From positions 1 to 49,529 of IMG/VR virus record IMGVR_UViG_3300021085_001566: 49,529 nucleotides of DNA. One strand, given 5' to 3'. The translations under genes and the position numbers were made by a program. Positions 23,044 to 31,535 of the stretch are shown here, one piece after another. The stretch is from a virus. Within the stretch, counting starts at the first letter, position 1; each line of letters starts with the position of its first letter. Under the pieces are notes generated by a model. It made no database searches. It was not told the origin of the DNA and saw only the letters and a program-made list of their open reading frames with translations.

Positions 23044-23295
23044 CTAGTCTTCTTGGACTGCAAATTTACCTTCTTTCTCTGCTTCTTTTCTAGCAATTTC
23101 CGCAAGTACTTCAAGTTCTGCCTCTAAAGATGCAATTTGTCTTTCGTTAGTTGCGAGTGAAGTTTCGTATGATTGCACCGCCTCTTCTGTTGCATCCTTT
23201 CCATTGAACCCTTCGGGTGCCACTGGTTTTCCATCACCTTTATAGAACTCTAAACGTTCCTCTTTGGTCATTTCTCCTAAATTTAAATCTGTCAT
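23044..23295 (-). CDS. hypothetical protein, 83 aa (paralog of 22796-23002)
   Basis: N-terminal core ERLEFYKGDGKPVAPEGF matches the neighbouring paralog, followed by SLATNERQIASLEAELEVL and a short coiled-coil-like helix. AGGAG Shine-Dalgarno and a late octamer (GATAAATA) upstream. Probably a late virion-associated protein. Confidence 0.65.
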   Translation of the reverse strand: MTDLNLGEMTKEERLEFYKGDGKPVAPEGFNGKDATEEAVQSYETSLATNERQIASLEAELEVLAEIARKEAEKEGKFAVQED

Positions 23296-23321
23296 TTTTT
23301 ACTCCTAATTAGTGTACACTG

Positions 23322-24185
23322 TTATTTATCTTTTGACAAGTCTAAAACCTTGTCTTTTGGTACCTGTAATACAATTTTATTTGTTACTTTTGGTTGTGGT
23401 TTTGCGGTTACTTTTTTTTTCTGTGCTGGTGCAGTTTTTCTTTTTGGTATAGGTTTCTTATCAACAATAAGTGCAACACTAGTGACCAAAAGTAACACTG
23501 CAAGTGGGTCAAACACAAAAATAAGTGCAAAAATCACCCACCTAACTGCGTTGTCAAGATACTTGACACTTTCCTCTTGACCGTATATAACTTCTGCAAC
23601 ATACTTGATTGGCCCTATTTTTGAGTTCTGTTCAAGTTGTTTCCGTTGAATCGGGAGTTTGTCCTCCGTGTATTCTGTAATCAAGCCGATCGCTGTATCT
23701 ATATCTTCTGCAATTTGGTTTCTTTCGTCTTTCTGTTGTCTGTTGATATAGTTTCTATCTTGTGGTCTACCAGTAGATAACACTAGGTCTAAGTTTGCAA
23801 CTCTATCTTGATATCTTTCTATCTTACCTTTCTCTGCATCTATTCTAGTGTCCAGTATGGATAGTTCTAAACTGTTCCCATCACCCACTAGTGACACTTC
23901 AATGTTCGCCTTAGATAGATAACCAAATATACCAAGTGATGTTATGAGCATGAGTACCACAACTGAAGTTAGTAAATACCATTTTAGATAGTTCATCTTC
24001 TCCCATGCGAGGTGAAGATAAGCAGCGGTCACAAGTTTACCAAATTCCAATGCAGTCATCATTACGACTGTTCCTAGATATGCACCTGCGAACATTGTCG
24101 CCATACCTATGACTGAGAAGTATGCAGCAATTCCAGCGATTACAATAGATGTAATTAGAGCTAAGTAATTTAATAGTTTCAACAT
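23322..24185 (-). CDS. multi-pass membrane protein with coiled-coil middle
   Basis: 287 residues. Three N-terminal hydrophobic segments (residues 6-30, 32-57, 68-90), a soluble coiled-coil loop rich in Glu/Arg/Gln (about 95-195), two more hydrophobic segments (VRWVIFALIFVF, LAVLLLVTSVALIV) and a Lys/Pro-rich tail. The layout is shared with a membrane protein I recall from many marine T4-like phages, of unknown role. It ends beside late genes and lies 2 nt from the PAP2 gene. Confidence 0.75.
   Translation of the reverse strand: MLKLLNYLALITSIVIAGIAAYFSVIGMATMFAGAYLGTVVMMTALEFGKLVTAAYLHLAWEKMNYLKWYLLTSVVVLMLITSLGIFGYLSKANIEVSLVGDGNSLELSILDTRIDAEKGKIERYQDRVANLDLVLSTGRPQDRNYINRQQKDERNQIAEDIDTAIGLITEYTEDKLPIQRKQLEQNSKIGPIKYVAEVIYGQEESVKYLDNAVRWVIFALIFVFDPLAVLLLVTSVALIVDKKPIPKRKTAPAQKKKVTAKPQPKVTNKIVLQVPKDKVLDLSKDK
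23323..23330 (-). promoter_or_regulatory. late promoter GATAAATA
   Basis: GATAAATA on the minus strand, 27 nt before the ATG of the 83-aa gene and overlapping the stop of the membrane protein upstream. Confidence 0.6.
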
Positions 24186-24187
24186 AG

Positions 24188-24955
24188 TTATACCTGTGAG
24201 TTTCTTTTGATTAAGTCAAAGAGTTGGGCAGGTTCGTATTTCTTTTTCTTCTTTACCACTGGTACATCTGTTGCAACTGCAGTACCTGTAGCATTCAAGG
24301 GCGCATCTTCTAATATATCATATTTAAAATACTTCATACATGCATCCGCTAGTTGGTATCCTGCTATCTTATCACTAGGATAGTGGATACCAGCATGGAC
24401 TCTACCCAGTGCAGAGATTTCTGCCATTGCCAACAATTCAGATTTATGTTGGGGATAGATTGATGAGTAGTAGTTTGCAACTACTCTCGCCTGTAAAGCA
24501 TGGTTTGAAGGATATGATGGGGATTGTGCAGTATCTGTATTGAAATAGTCCATTTCCATACCTAGTTTCTCTGCAAGTACATAAGGTCTCGGTCTCATGT
24601 ATTTATTCTTGAATTGTCTACCAATGTGTCTTGCACTATCTGTGATTTTTTCTATATCATCATCTGTATATGCTAAATCATTGTTCGACATGTATTCTTT
24701 GATGTAGTATGAAGTGTCTTCATCTGTGTTTAGATAACGTTTCTTCTGTTCATCTGTAAGTTTCTGAATCATACCAACCATCTGTTTGAGTTCTTTGATG
24801 GTTTGTGGACTAGAATTGGCAGTATTCGGATTTAAAGATAACTCCTCCAAAACTTTAGTGTCGAACAATTCACCCAATTCTTCTATCTTGGGTTTCTTAG
24901 TCTTCCCTGTATGTTTTAGACTGTCTACGTTTACTACTGCCTCAATAAACGTCAT
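24188..24955 (-). CDS. PAP2-superfamily phosphatase
   Basis: 255 residues. The three-part acid-phosphatase signature is present: K(x6)RP in KYMRPRPYV, PSxH in YPSNHALQ, and SRx5HxxxD-like in GRVHAGIHYPSD. The N-terminal 100 residues are helical and phage-specific; no signal peptide is seen. Members dephosphorylate lipids, nucleotides or sugars. Overlaps the upstream gene by 14 nt. Confidence 0.85.
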   Translation of the reverse strand: MTFIEAVVNVDSLKHTGKTKKPKIEELGELFDTKVLEELSLNPNTANSSPQTIKELKQMVGMIQKLTDEQKKRYLNTDEDTSYYIKEYMSNNDLAYTDDDIEKITDSARHIGRQFKNKYMRPRPYVLAEKLGMEMDYFNTDTAQSPSYPSNHALQARVVANYYSSIYPQHKSELLAMAEISALGRVHAGIHYPSDKIAGYQLADACMKYFKYDILEDAPLNATGTAVATDVPVVKKKKKYEPAQLFDLIKRNSQV

Positions 24956-25502
24956 CTTCTGTTACCAATATTCGTTCTACTCCACATTGTGCGATATAGA
25001 TGTTAACACCAAACACTATTGAGTGTTCTGCGATAACTGTTATAGGGGTCTTTTGTGGATAGGTTACACCGTTTTGTTCTTCTAGGTTTCTTCTAAGGTG
25101 GTAGTGTCTACCAACGTCAAGTGTCATAACTTGATTCGCTTCATGAAGGTCGTCTACATCAAATTCACCTGTATCTTTGATGTGTCTGTAAACCTTCTCA
25201 CACAATTCTTCTGCTTGTTCTGCAGTGATACCTGTCTCTTCTTTCAGTAATGCGATTGCAACAGCGTATGATGCAAATCTAGATTTACCAAAAGGTACCT
25301 TTTCTATGATTCGTTTTAAGTTGAAGACAAGTTTGTGTAGCATGGAATAAGCACTCTTCTCTTCGGATGTTTTCGGTTCTTTTTCAGTTCGTTTACCCTT
25401 GTTGGTAATCAAACCAAGTTTATATGCATCCGTGTCCACCCATTTCTGAGTTAACATTTTAATGATTCTAAAAACTATAAGTGTGTTTATTAAGTTCGCC
25501 AT
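24942..25502 (-). CDS. hypothetical protein, 186 aa (start uncertain)
   Basis: The ATG at 25502 is exactly 5 nt after a CATAAATA late octamer (leaderless layout); an internal ATG at 25457 (MLTQKWVDTDAYKLG) is the alternative. Soluble, with a helical centre (ITAEQAEELCEKVYRHIKDTG) and a C-terminal strand-rich part (PITVIAEHSIVFGVNIY). Seen, from memory, as a conserved hypothetical in marine T4-like phages. Follows tRNA-Thr in the transcript. Confidence 0.7.
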   Translation of the reverse strand: MANLINTLIVFRIIKMLTQKWVDTDAYKLGLITNKGKRTEKEPKTSEEKSAYSMLHKLVFNLKRIIEKVPFGKSRFASYAVAIALLKEETGITAEQAEELCEKVYRHIKDTGEFDVDDLHEANQVMTLDVGRHYHLRRNLEEQNGVTYPQKTPITVIAEHSIVFGVNIYIAQCGVERILVTEDDVY

Positions 25503-25507
25503 ACTTC

Positions 25508-25515
25508 TATTTATG
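25508..25515 (-). promoter_or_regulatory. late promoter CATAAATA, 5 nt before ATG
   Basis: CATAAATA-GAAGT-ATG on the minus strand. A T4-like start site would coincide with the A of the ATG. Confidence 0.6.
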
Positions 25516-25527
25516 TATTCAAAATAG

Positions 25528-25603
25528 TGGAGCTCCCAAACCGATTCGAACGGTTGACCTACTGATTACAAATCAGTTGCTCTACCAACTGAGCTATGGG
25601 AGC
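25528..25603 (-). tRNA. tRNA-Thr (anticodon TGT)
   Basis: 76 nt, minus strand. Acceptor GCTCCCA/TGGGAGC, D-stem GCTC/GAGC, anticodon stem ACTGA/TCAGT around TTTGTAA, T-arm AACCG/CGGTT, and encoded CCA. All helices pair perfectly. Sits 2 nt from the stop of the preceding gene. Confidence 0.96.
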
Positions 25604-25605
25604 GT

Positions 25606-25977
25606 TTATAAATCTCGTAACCTCTGTACAAGTGCATCGTCAAGAGGCATCTCGGGTGACCACGACTCATCAATGTACCCCAAGTAGAGTAACATTGTCT
25701 TAACAGATATCCAATATTTCTCATCCTTCAATTTAAACTCCAACATTTTCATTGATGCATCAAATCCAAATACATTGAATATGGTAATGATATGGTTTAA
25801 CATAAGACGTTCTCTCATCTCACCATTTTCATGGTATCTGTGTAAGAGACGTTTAAGGTAACGGAATCTACGCAAATCTTCCTCAAAGTCTTCTATGGTC
25901 TCACATTGTGGGTCGTCATAGTGTTTTTGAGCGAATGCAGTAAAATTTTTGTTTGTAAGGGTATCAAAGAGTTTCAT
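25606..25977 (-). CDS. conserved hypothetical protein, 123 aa
   Basis: The start is placed at the ATG at 25977 (MKLFDTLTNKNFTAFAQ); the frame upstream opens only with TTG. All-helical, with LRRFRYLKRLLHRYHENGE and RLMLNHIITIFNVFGFD; this pattern is a conserved small protein of marine T4-like phages, function unknown to me. TATAAT lies 8 nt upstream of the ATG, so a very short leader is possible. Immediately precedes tRNA-Thr. Confidence 0.72.
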   Translation of the reverse strand: MKLFDTLTNKNFTAFAQKHYDDPQCETIEDFEEDLRRFRYLKRLLHRYHENGEMRERLMLNHIITIFNVFGFDASMKMLEFKLKDEKYWISVKTMLLYLGYIDESWSPEMPLDDALVQRLRDL

Positions 25978-26007
25978 AATATACAATTATATAGGCGATT
26001 TCAGCCA

Positions 26008-26034
26008 TAAAAAAAGGGACGTAAAGTCCCTTTT
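26008..26034 (-). terminator. rho-independent terminator of the late operon
   Basis: Minus strand: AAAAGGGAC-TTTAC-GTCCCTTTT followed by further T residues, a 9-bp stem with a U-tract. Located 16 nt after the stop of 26050-26469, ending the operon that begins near 30687. Confidence 0.9.
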
Positions 26035-26049
26035 AATGTCTAGTTTTTT

Positions 26050-26469
26050 TTATACTAATGAACCGTAAACTTTGAATGAACCAGTTTCTAGTTTTTCGTA
26101 TCTAACCTTTAGGGTATATGCTTTAGATGATTCTTCGAACTCATCGTTTGGTGTGTCTACAGTCTTACCAAATGACTCATATCTTGTGAACTCTAAATCC
26201 ATCTCTCCAGCGTCATCAAACTCTTCGTTCTGTACAACACCCATTTCACCAACACTTCTTAGTTTAGTCATTCCTAACTGCATAAGTTTAGATTCCATCT
26301 GTTGCAAAGCAGCAAGTGGATTCATGAACTCAACTGTTGCAGTGTGTCCTAAGATAGCGTTAACTTTTTGTTTAACAACCGAATCATCAACGTCAAATGG
26401 TACCTTCTCTGAAGATAGACCAGCGCCGTCCATATATGATTCATCTAAAAAGTCTTTAAATTTCTTCAT
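26050..26469 (-). CDS. protein with T4-IP-like capsid-targeting N-terminus, 139 aa
   Basis: The first ten residues, MKKFKDFLDE followed by S, align with the T4 internal-protein capsid-targeting sequence (MKTYQEFIAE|A), which gp21 protease cleaves after (L/I)xE. The remainder is an acidic alpha/beta domain (VKQKVNAILGHTATVEFMN; LKVRYEKLETGSFKVYGSL). No known family. Last gene of the late operon before the terminator. I infer that it is packaged in the head and delivered to the host; this is untested. Confidence 0.7.
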   Translation of the reverse strand: MKKFKDFLDESYMDGAGLSSEKVPFDVDDSVVKQKVNAILGHTATVEFMNPLAALQQMESKLMQLGMTKLRSVGEMGVVQNEEFDDAGEMDLEFTRYESFGKTVDTPNDEFEESSKAYTLKVRYEKLETGSFKVYGSLV

Positions 26470-26485
26470 AATTTTTCCCTATTGT

Positions 26486-27040
26486 TTATGCAACTACAGT
26501 AATTGTACCAGCAGCAGTTCCAACTCCAGCAATGTTAGTAATTACTGATGCAACGTTAGTACCTTTATCTTTAATTGTACCACTGTTTAATGCGATTGCG
26601 TTAGCACCAATTGAAAGTACATCACCAGCATTTGTAGCAGCGTTAGCAGCAGCAATTACTAATGTGAATACTAGTTCGTTAGTACCTGAACCACTTGCGT
26701 ATGATAATACGTGTGGGCCTCTTCCACTTCCATTGTTAGCAACAGATAGTTGAGGTGTTCCAGTTACTGTTACATCTTCGTTAAAAGTTGCAGTAACAGA
26801 TAATGTTCCACCTTCTGACTTATCAAAAGCAGTGATATTCCAATCGATATCAGTTAAGTTAGCAGCACCCAAGGCAGTAGTTAGATTTTTCATCGCAACT
26901 AATGTTTCAGTCAAAGTTCTTGAACCAACTTTACGAACTAATTCCCAACCGTGTGGTTTTGCTACAGTTTTTTGTTTATCAGCATCAGATAACCAATTTG
27001 GTTTTGATTCTGAACCTGAAGTATGTCCCCATAATGCCAT
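26486..27040 (-). CDS. structural protein with SWM-type Ig-like repeat
   Basis: 184 residues. The opening MALWGHTSGSESKPNWL is typical of T4-like marine virion proteins. Residues 80-150 (VTATFNEDVTVTGTPQLSVA, YASGSGTNELVFTLVI) match the SwmB/SWM repeat, a beta-sandwich found in adhesins and phage surface proteins. Late operon position and SD (GAGG) fit a decoration or neck/tail-exposed protein that may bind host surface sugars. Confidence 0.75.
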   Translation of the reverse strand: MALWGHTSGSESKPNWLSDADKQKTVAKPHGWELVRKVGSRTLTETLVAMKNLTTALGAANLTDIDWNITAFDKSEGGTLSVTATFNEDVTVTGTPQLSVANNGSGRGPHVLSYASGSGTNELVFTLVIAAANAATNAGDVLSIGANAIALNSGTIKDKGTNVASVITNIAGVGTAAGTITVVA

Positions 27041-27053
27041 TTTTATTTCCTCT

Positions 27054-27599
27054 TTATTTGTTTGCGACTTTCAATATAGCATCAAAAGTCTTTTTAAACG
27101 TTTTAGCGTCTTTCTGTAAAAGTCTAGAGTATTTATCACGAATAGGGGCCTTAACCTTCATTAAAGTATCATAAACCTTTACCGCATCATCTCTCTTTAC
27201 TTTCGTCTTTTTATTATCGTTGGTGGAGACTTCTCCATCCTTAATATGGTCTCTAAATTGACCAAGTTGGACAACGATATTTTTATCTGCCCATGCCTGA
27301 GAACCCATTGCAGTATCTTGGAAGGCAGAAATTGCCCTATCAAGTACTTCATCTTCAGTTGCTTCAGAATACTTTCCGCCGGCCATTGTAGAAATTTTCT
27401 CTAACTTTTGTTTGAGTTCTTTCTCCGACTTAGACTGTTTAACGGCACGTGCAATTTTCTTATTACCAGCATCAGACATCATACCAAAGTCACCCGCCTT
27501 TTCTAAAACAGCGTTAGTTTCTTTTGCCTCTTTCTTTGCATATCCCAGTTTCTTTAATTTTTCTTTAAAGAGTTTATATCTGGCGTCTACTCTATCCAT
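27054..27599 (-). CDS. Lys-rich helical protein, 181 aa
   Basis: Strongly helical and basic at both ends (KLFKEKLKKLGYAKKEAKE; KYSRLLQKDAKTFKKTF), with a more acidic centre. Nothing enzymatic is visible. High Lys/Glu helix content is typical of T4 internal or scaffold-type proteins. In the late operon, between the SWM protein and the small METYRSIVEA protein; overlaps the latter by 1 nt. Confidence 0.65.
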   Translation of the reverse strand: MDRVDARYKLFKEKLKKLGYAKKEAKETNAVLEKAGDFGMMSDAGNKKIARAVKQSKSEKELKQKLEKISTMAGGKYSEATEDEVLDRAISAFQDTAMGSQAWADKNIVVQLGQFRDHIKDGEVSTNDNKKTKVKRDDAVKVYDTLMKVKAPIRDKYSRLLQKDAKTFKKTFDAILKVANK

Positions 27600-27820
27600 T
27601 ATCCAAACCTTTTGGCGAATGTTTTAAGGTCGATAGTTTCAAAGTCTCCAAACTCATTCTGAACTCTGAATCCTAACTTATTACTACCATATATTACTGG
27701 TTTAGCATTATAAGTACCGTTCTTGTATTTTAATCCACTAATCTCTGAACCGTATATGCCCAACTTTTTCATTTTTGGTGCCGCTTCTACGATACTTCTA
27801 TAGGTTTCCATTAAGTTCAT
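27599..27820 (-). CDS. small protein with CTS-like start, 73 aa
   Basis: Begins MNLMETYRSIVEAAPKMK. METYRSIVE|A resembles the capsid-targeting and gp21-cleavage pattern (IxE followed by A). The rest is a small basic beta-rich domain (GIYGSEISGLKYKNGTYNAK). If cleaved, about 60 residues would remain. Compact late-operon spacing (2 nt to its neighbour). Confidence 0.65.
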   Translation of the reverse strand: MNLMETYRSIVEAAPKMKKLGIYGSEISGLKYKNGTYNAKPVIYGSNKLGFRVQNEFGDFETIDLKTFAKRFG

Positions 27821-27821
27821 G

Positions 27822-29159
27822 TTACTTTAACCCCTTGTTTAACATCTTATCGATTTGAGGTGTTGATGTGTCTTTTTCTGTTGGGTCACCATATGATGAT
27901 TTACCAATGACTACTCTTAGAAAGTCATTGACTGCCTTCTTACCACCTTTGAGTCTGACATGTTTACCCATCAATGAACTTTTTAAACCAAATCTTTTTG
28001 CCTGTTTTGCAATTTCCATTGCATGTTTGTTTTGGTCAGCAGGTTTTGGTATTTTGTTTCTTATATCCACAGTGAGGTCTGCAACTGCTTCATCTAGTGA
28101 TTCTTCCCACATGTTTCTGTATGAATCCATAACAGATTCATTTTTCTTTTTCTTTGCGATTGCGATTGCTGCCTGTTGTGCAGATGCCATTTCTGTTGTA
28201 AGAACTTTTGGTTTAAATTTCTTTAACACTTCTTTGTGATACTTGGTCATGTCATACTTACCAGCATCAATTGCAAGTTCACCTTGACTCAATCCGTCAT
28301 CATTGATTTCTAGTTTGATTAACTGTTGACTTTTAAAGTAGTCTAATGCTTTTTGAGCATCTCTTTTGTTTTTGAATTTGTATTCTGCATACTCTACTTT
28401 TTCTTGTATGTTATCACCCTGTTTGAGATATTTTTTTGCTTTAACTCTATCGTGATAAGTGAACTTGTAGGTTTTACCATTCTTATCGTCTTTAACTTGA
28501 TAATCCTTTGCAGACATCTTAGTGACTTTACCCATGTACTTAGCACCGTCAGCACGATAATAATCAATCTCTGTTCCTACTTTGATTGAGTTCTTTGTTT
28601 CAGTACCCATACCATGTTTTGCAAGAACTCTATAGTTCTCTGATACAGTTTCTTCTTTGATTTTACCTTTGACTATGTCTTCAAGGTCACGAGATAACCA
28701 ATCAAAAAACTCATCGGGGTCATCACTATGAATTTCATTGTTGTTCAATGCCCATTGAGTTAGGTCATCTTCCGCTTTCTTACCAGCAGAAGACATGAAT
28801 GATAAATCACCAGTTTTGTATGCTTTTGTAAGTTCTCTTTTATGTTTTCTGAAGAGGTCTTTCATCTTTGCTTCTGATACAACTTCTTCGTTTGCGTATC
28901 TTAATGCACTCTGAACTTCTTTTGATTTAAGTATTTTATCACCAAAGAAGTTTTTAATTTCTTTAGCAGCGATATCCATAGCACCACTCATGTCGAGTGC
29001 AACTTCTACTGCTCTTTTGACTTTGGAGTCTGATACTTTATTCTTTTTGAAATAAGAAGCGACTTCTTGACCAGTAAGTTTCTGTTTACCGTATGGCCCA
29101 AGTGGATTTACTTTACCATCTTTGTCTAGAACTTTTTTTGCTTCGTGAAATATGTTCAT
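27822..29159 (-). CDS. large Lys/Glu-rich late protein, 445 aa
   Basis: Starts MNIFHEAKKVLDKDG. Composition is dominated by K, E, D and A, with several modules: a helical N-terminal 170 residues, a beta-like centre (GTEIDYYRADGAKYMGKVTK), a short ferredoxin-like piece (AEYKFKNKRDAQKALDYF), then a second CTS-like string MDSYRNMWEESLDEA near residue 345 and a basic C-terminus. Several (L/I)xE sites could allow processing by a prohead protease. Function unknown; internal-head or injected protein inferred. Confidence 0.65.
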   Translation of the reverse strand: MNIFHEAKKVLDKDGKVNPLGPYGKQKLTGQEVASYFKKNKVSDSKVKRAVEVALDMSGAMDIAAKEIKNFFGDKILKSKEVQSALRYANEEVVSEAKMKDLFRKHKRELTKAYKTGDLSFMSSAGKKAEDDLTQWALNNNEIHSDDPDEFFDWLSRDLEDIVKGKIKEETVSENYRVLAKHGMGTETKNSIKVGTEIDYYRADGAKYMGKVTKMSAKDYQVKDDKNGKTYKFTYHDRVKAKKYLKQGDNIQEKVEYAEYKFKNKRDAQKALDYFKSQQLIKLEINDDGLSQGELAIDAGKYDMTKYHKEVLKKFKPKVLTTEMASAQQAAIAIAKKKKNESVMDSYRNMWEESLDEAVADLTVDIRNKIPKPADQNKHAMEIAKQAKRFGLKSSLMGKHVRLKGGKKAVNDFLRVVIGKSSYGDPTEKDTSTPQIDKMLNKGLK

Positions 29160-29161
29160 AC

Positions 29162-30109
29162 TTATACTCCAAATATTGCGTATGCGAGATTGTCATCATG
29201 TTTAATGATGATTGATGCAACGTCTTCTCTAAACATTGTGTCACCGTTATAAGCAGCAATAATTTCTTTATTGAACTTTGGTGTCATATGTGGAATGCCA
29301 TCATCGTTAACAAGAGTAACGTTATCCATTGCTTTCATCAACATCTTACCATACTTTTGAGAATCTTTAAACTCTGATTCTCTTTTCATCAATTTTTTGA
29401 GGTCTTGTTTGATTTTATTGAGTGATGCAGACTTGTACTTGTACTCTACAAAGTCTTCCATTCCTTGACTGTTGTCTTCTTTAACTTTTTTTTTCTTGTC
29501 GTAAGAGCAGTCACCCAATTTTAAGAACTTTTTTACAGGTTTTGCTTTTCCTTCTTCGACTTCTTCTTCCTTTATCAATCCGTTCTTGTGTTTCTTTGCA
29601 AGTTTGGTAACAAGTTTCAACATACTTTTATAGTCGTTTGCAGTATCACCCTCGATATAATCACCATCTTCATCTTCTACTGATACTTCATATGGCATTT
29701 TACCATCATTATCTTGTGAACCAACAAAGATATTGTATTTGCCTAGACCACCAAAATCTATTGCACCTGTATTATAATCAGAATCACTCATTCTGAAATC
29801 GACATTTTTACCAACTGCTCGAGAAACTACTTTCTGAACATCTTTCATTTCTTTATCTTTCAGAATGATTTTAGCCTTTTCAGATAAATTTGCTTCTTTG
29901 ACTTCTTCTTCCTTCTCACCCTTGTAGTTTTTATCTACATAGTCAAAGAACTTCTTTTTCTCTTCGTCTGATTTGAAATCAGCAGGTGTATTTACACCAA
30001 ACTTTTTAAGTGCTGCTTTGAAGAACACTTCATATTCGCCTTCCATGGCGAGTACTGCTTCCATTGTGTTGATTAGGTCTTCTGATAAACCCATAGATGT
30101 GAATTTCAT
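29162..30109 (-). CDS. Lys/Glu-rich late protein, 315 aa
   Basis: Residues 36-72 (EVFFKAALKKFGVNTPADF, then KKKFFDYVDKNY) form a small helical module I recall in other marine T4-like late proteins. Middle: FRMSDSDYNTGAIDFGGLG and an acidic beta segment. LSEKAKIIL and several (L/I)xE motifs are possible prohead-protease sites. C-terminal part resembles an internal-protein tail. No enzyme motif. GGAGT precedes the next gene's ATG; both share the late operon. Confidence 0.65.
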   Translation of the reverse strand: MKFTSMGLSEDLINTMEAVLAMEGEYEVFFKAALKKFGVNTPADFKSDEEKKKFFDYVDKNYKGEKEEEVKEANLSEKAKIILKDKEMKDVQKVVSRAVGKNVDFRMSDSDYNTGAIDFGGLGKYNIFVGSQDNDGKMPYEVSVEDEDGDYIEGDTANDYKSMLKLVTKLAKKHKNGLIKEEEVEEGKAKPVKKFLKLGDCSYDKKKKVKEDNSQGMEDFVEYKYKSASLNKIKQDLKKLMKRESEFKDSQKYGKMLMKAMDNVTLVNDDGIPHMTPKFNKEIIAAYNGDTMFREDVASIIIKHDDNLAYAIFGV

Positions 30110-30687
30110 TATTGTTTTAATTCTCCATTTTCGAAGTAGTCGAACATTTTCTCTTTACCTTCTTCATCCAAACGTAAAGATTTTGCCAATCTACCTAACA
30201 TATTTCTTTCTACGAGTTTTTCTACAGTTTTTTCTACTGAAAGATTCTCTTCTTGTACTGTTTCTTTGATACCTGCATCTTTAAACATTTTCATTAGTTT
30301 ACTATTGGTAGGTAGTGTAATCTTTTTCTCTTTACCTAATTGAGAAACTAACTTTTCAAATCCTTTTGGATTTTGTTTCTGCATTTGTTGTACAACTTTA
30401 ACACCAGTCATACTTAGCATCTTTGCAACACCGTATTGTGAATCCTTATCTCCTTTAAGATTGAACAATTGGTCAATCATTGCACCAGCGGATGCTTCTA
30501 GGAGAATTTCTTCTTCAATTGTTTCGGTGGTCTCATCCTCTTGGAAAAACTTTTTAAGTTCTTCCTCAATCTCGTTATTGATTACTGTATCATTATCAAG
30601 AACTTCTTCCACTACTACAGCAGGTTCTCGACCAAAGTTACGGACTTCGTCTAGTTTGTCTTTCCAGTTGTCTTTGTTATAACTCAT
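30109..30687 (-). CDS. acidic helical late protein, 192 aa
   Basis: Begins MSYNKDNWKDKLDEVRNFG. Strongly acidic around residues 30-60 (EVLDNDTVINNEIEEELKKF), then helical, basic and hydrophobic. The IEEEILLEAS segment (56-65) has overlapping (I/L)xE motifs followed by A, a likely maturation site. First gene of the late operon; a TATAAATA octamer lies 8 nt upstream. No homologous family recognised. Confidence 0.65.
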   Translation of the reverse strand: MSYNKDNWKDKLDEVRNFGREPAVVVEEVLDNDTVINNEIEEELKKFFQEDETTETIEEEILLEASAGAMIDQLFNLKGDKDSQYGVAKMLSMTGVKVVQQMQKQNPKGFEKLVSQLGKEKKITLPTNSKLMKMFKDAGIKETVQEENLSVEKTVEKLVERNMLGRLAKSLRLDEEGKEKMFDYFENGELKQ

Positions 30688-30695
30688 AGTACTAT

Positions 30696-30703
30696 TATTT
30701 ATA
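30696..30703 (-). promoter_or_regulatory. late promoter TATAAATA
   Basis: Exact consensus on the minus strand, 8 nt before the ATG at 30687, giving a leader of about 3 nt. Start of the operon that ends at the terminator 26008-26034. Confidence 0.7.
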
Positions 30704-30989
30704 TATTCTCTATCCTTACCACCAAGTCGCCATGACCCTTAATTAATCGGTGGTATGTCTCTTTGAGAATAAAGTATTCGCCTCCAGTAGCAAGTGTTTC
30801 AGGTAGTTTATCATCTAATTGTAACTTCCAATCCATACCTGAAAGGATTCGAAGTGTTCTATTTGTTTTATCTCTATGCCAAATGAGGTCATTTTCATCG
30901 ACTGTTTCTGAGAATGTCCTTATTATATATGGTAACCCAGTACCATGTTGTTCGTAAAGTGTTTCTGTATATGGGTTGTCACTGGTCAT
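30699..30989 (-). CDS. conserved hypothetical protein, 96 aa
   Basis: Soluble, with TGLPYIIRTFSETVDENDLIW and the Trp-His-Arg-Asp string WHRDKTNRTLRIL, a beta-rich centre and a helical end. The WHRDxxNR pattern recurs, from memory, in conserved proteins of marine T4-like phages. Between two late genes. Function unknown. Confidence 0.65.
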   Translation of the reverse strand: MTSDNPYTETLYEQHGTGLPYIIRTFSETVDENDLIWHRDKTNRTLRILSGMDWKLQLDDKLPETLATGGEYFILKETYHRLIKGHGDLVVRIENI

Positions 30990-30998
30990 AATGTATTC

Positions 30999-31535
30999 CT
31001 ACCAGTAAAAACTACCTCCATCGGATAGTCCTAACTGTTTTGCATAATATGGTAATCTACATGCCCAATAAGCAGCAGAAGTTTTATCTTTTTGTTGTGA
31101 ACACTTGTGTCTAGCAGCGAATGATTTACGTGCTTTTTCGTTACCAAGTTTCACCTTTAAACCTGTAGTGTCACCCCATGTTACTTTCTTAATTTTGTCT
31201 CCGTCTTTAACATAGACATAGTATTTTTTTGGGCCACCTGCTTTTGGTTTATTTAATTCGGGTTGTTTCTTTTCTTCCGCCTCTACTATCATCGGACAAT
31301 CGAGGGGTACTAGATTACCCTCATATACTTCAAAATCTCCAATATCTGTCTCTAGTATATGTTTATCGACTTCTGTGAGTCTATATCGTCCTTCACTGAC
31401 TAACTTTCGTGCTTCTTTGATGGTCTCAAAGAACATTAAGGAACCCAACCTGAATGGGTTGTCGAGGATGTTGGTATTAGTCTCTTGTAGTGTATCGAGT
31501 GTCTCGATAAGAGCTTGGTCTTTAAAGGTCTTCAT
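30999..31535 (-). CDS. DUF5872-type protein with CTS-like N-terminus, 178 aa
   Basis: Starts MKTFKDQALIETLDTL, similar to the capsid-targeting pattern. The C-terminal half (KKYYVYVKDGDKIKKVTWGD, then ARKSFAARHKCSQQKDKTSA and YWACRLPYYAKQLGL) matches DUF5872, a module common in marine T4-like phages with conserved Cys and Trp residues. Biochemical role not known. Overlaps the upstream gene by one base. Confidence 0.75.
   Translation of the reverse strand: MKTFKDQALIETLDTLQETNTNILDNPFRLGSLMFFETIKEARKLVSEGRYRLTEVDKHILETDIGDFEVYEGNLVPLDCPMIVEAEEKKQPELNKPKAGGPKKYYVYVKDGDKIKKVTWGDTTGLKVKLGNEKARKSFAARHKCSQQKDKTSAAYWACRLPYYAKQLGLSDGGSFYW

Noticed and set aside
24601-24612. AATAAATA within the PAP2 phosphatase gene
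   Set aside because: No gene start near it.
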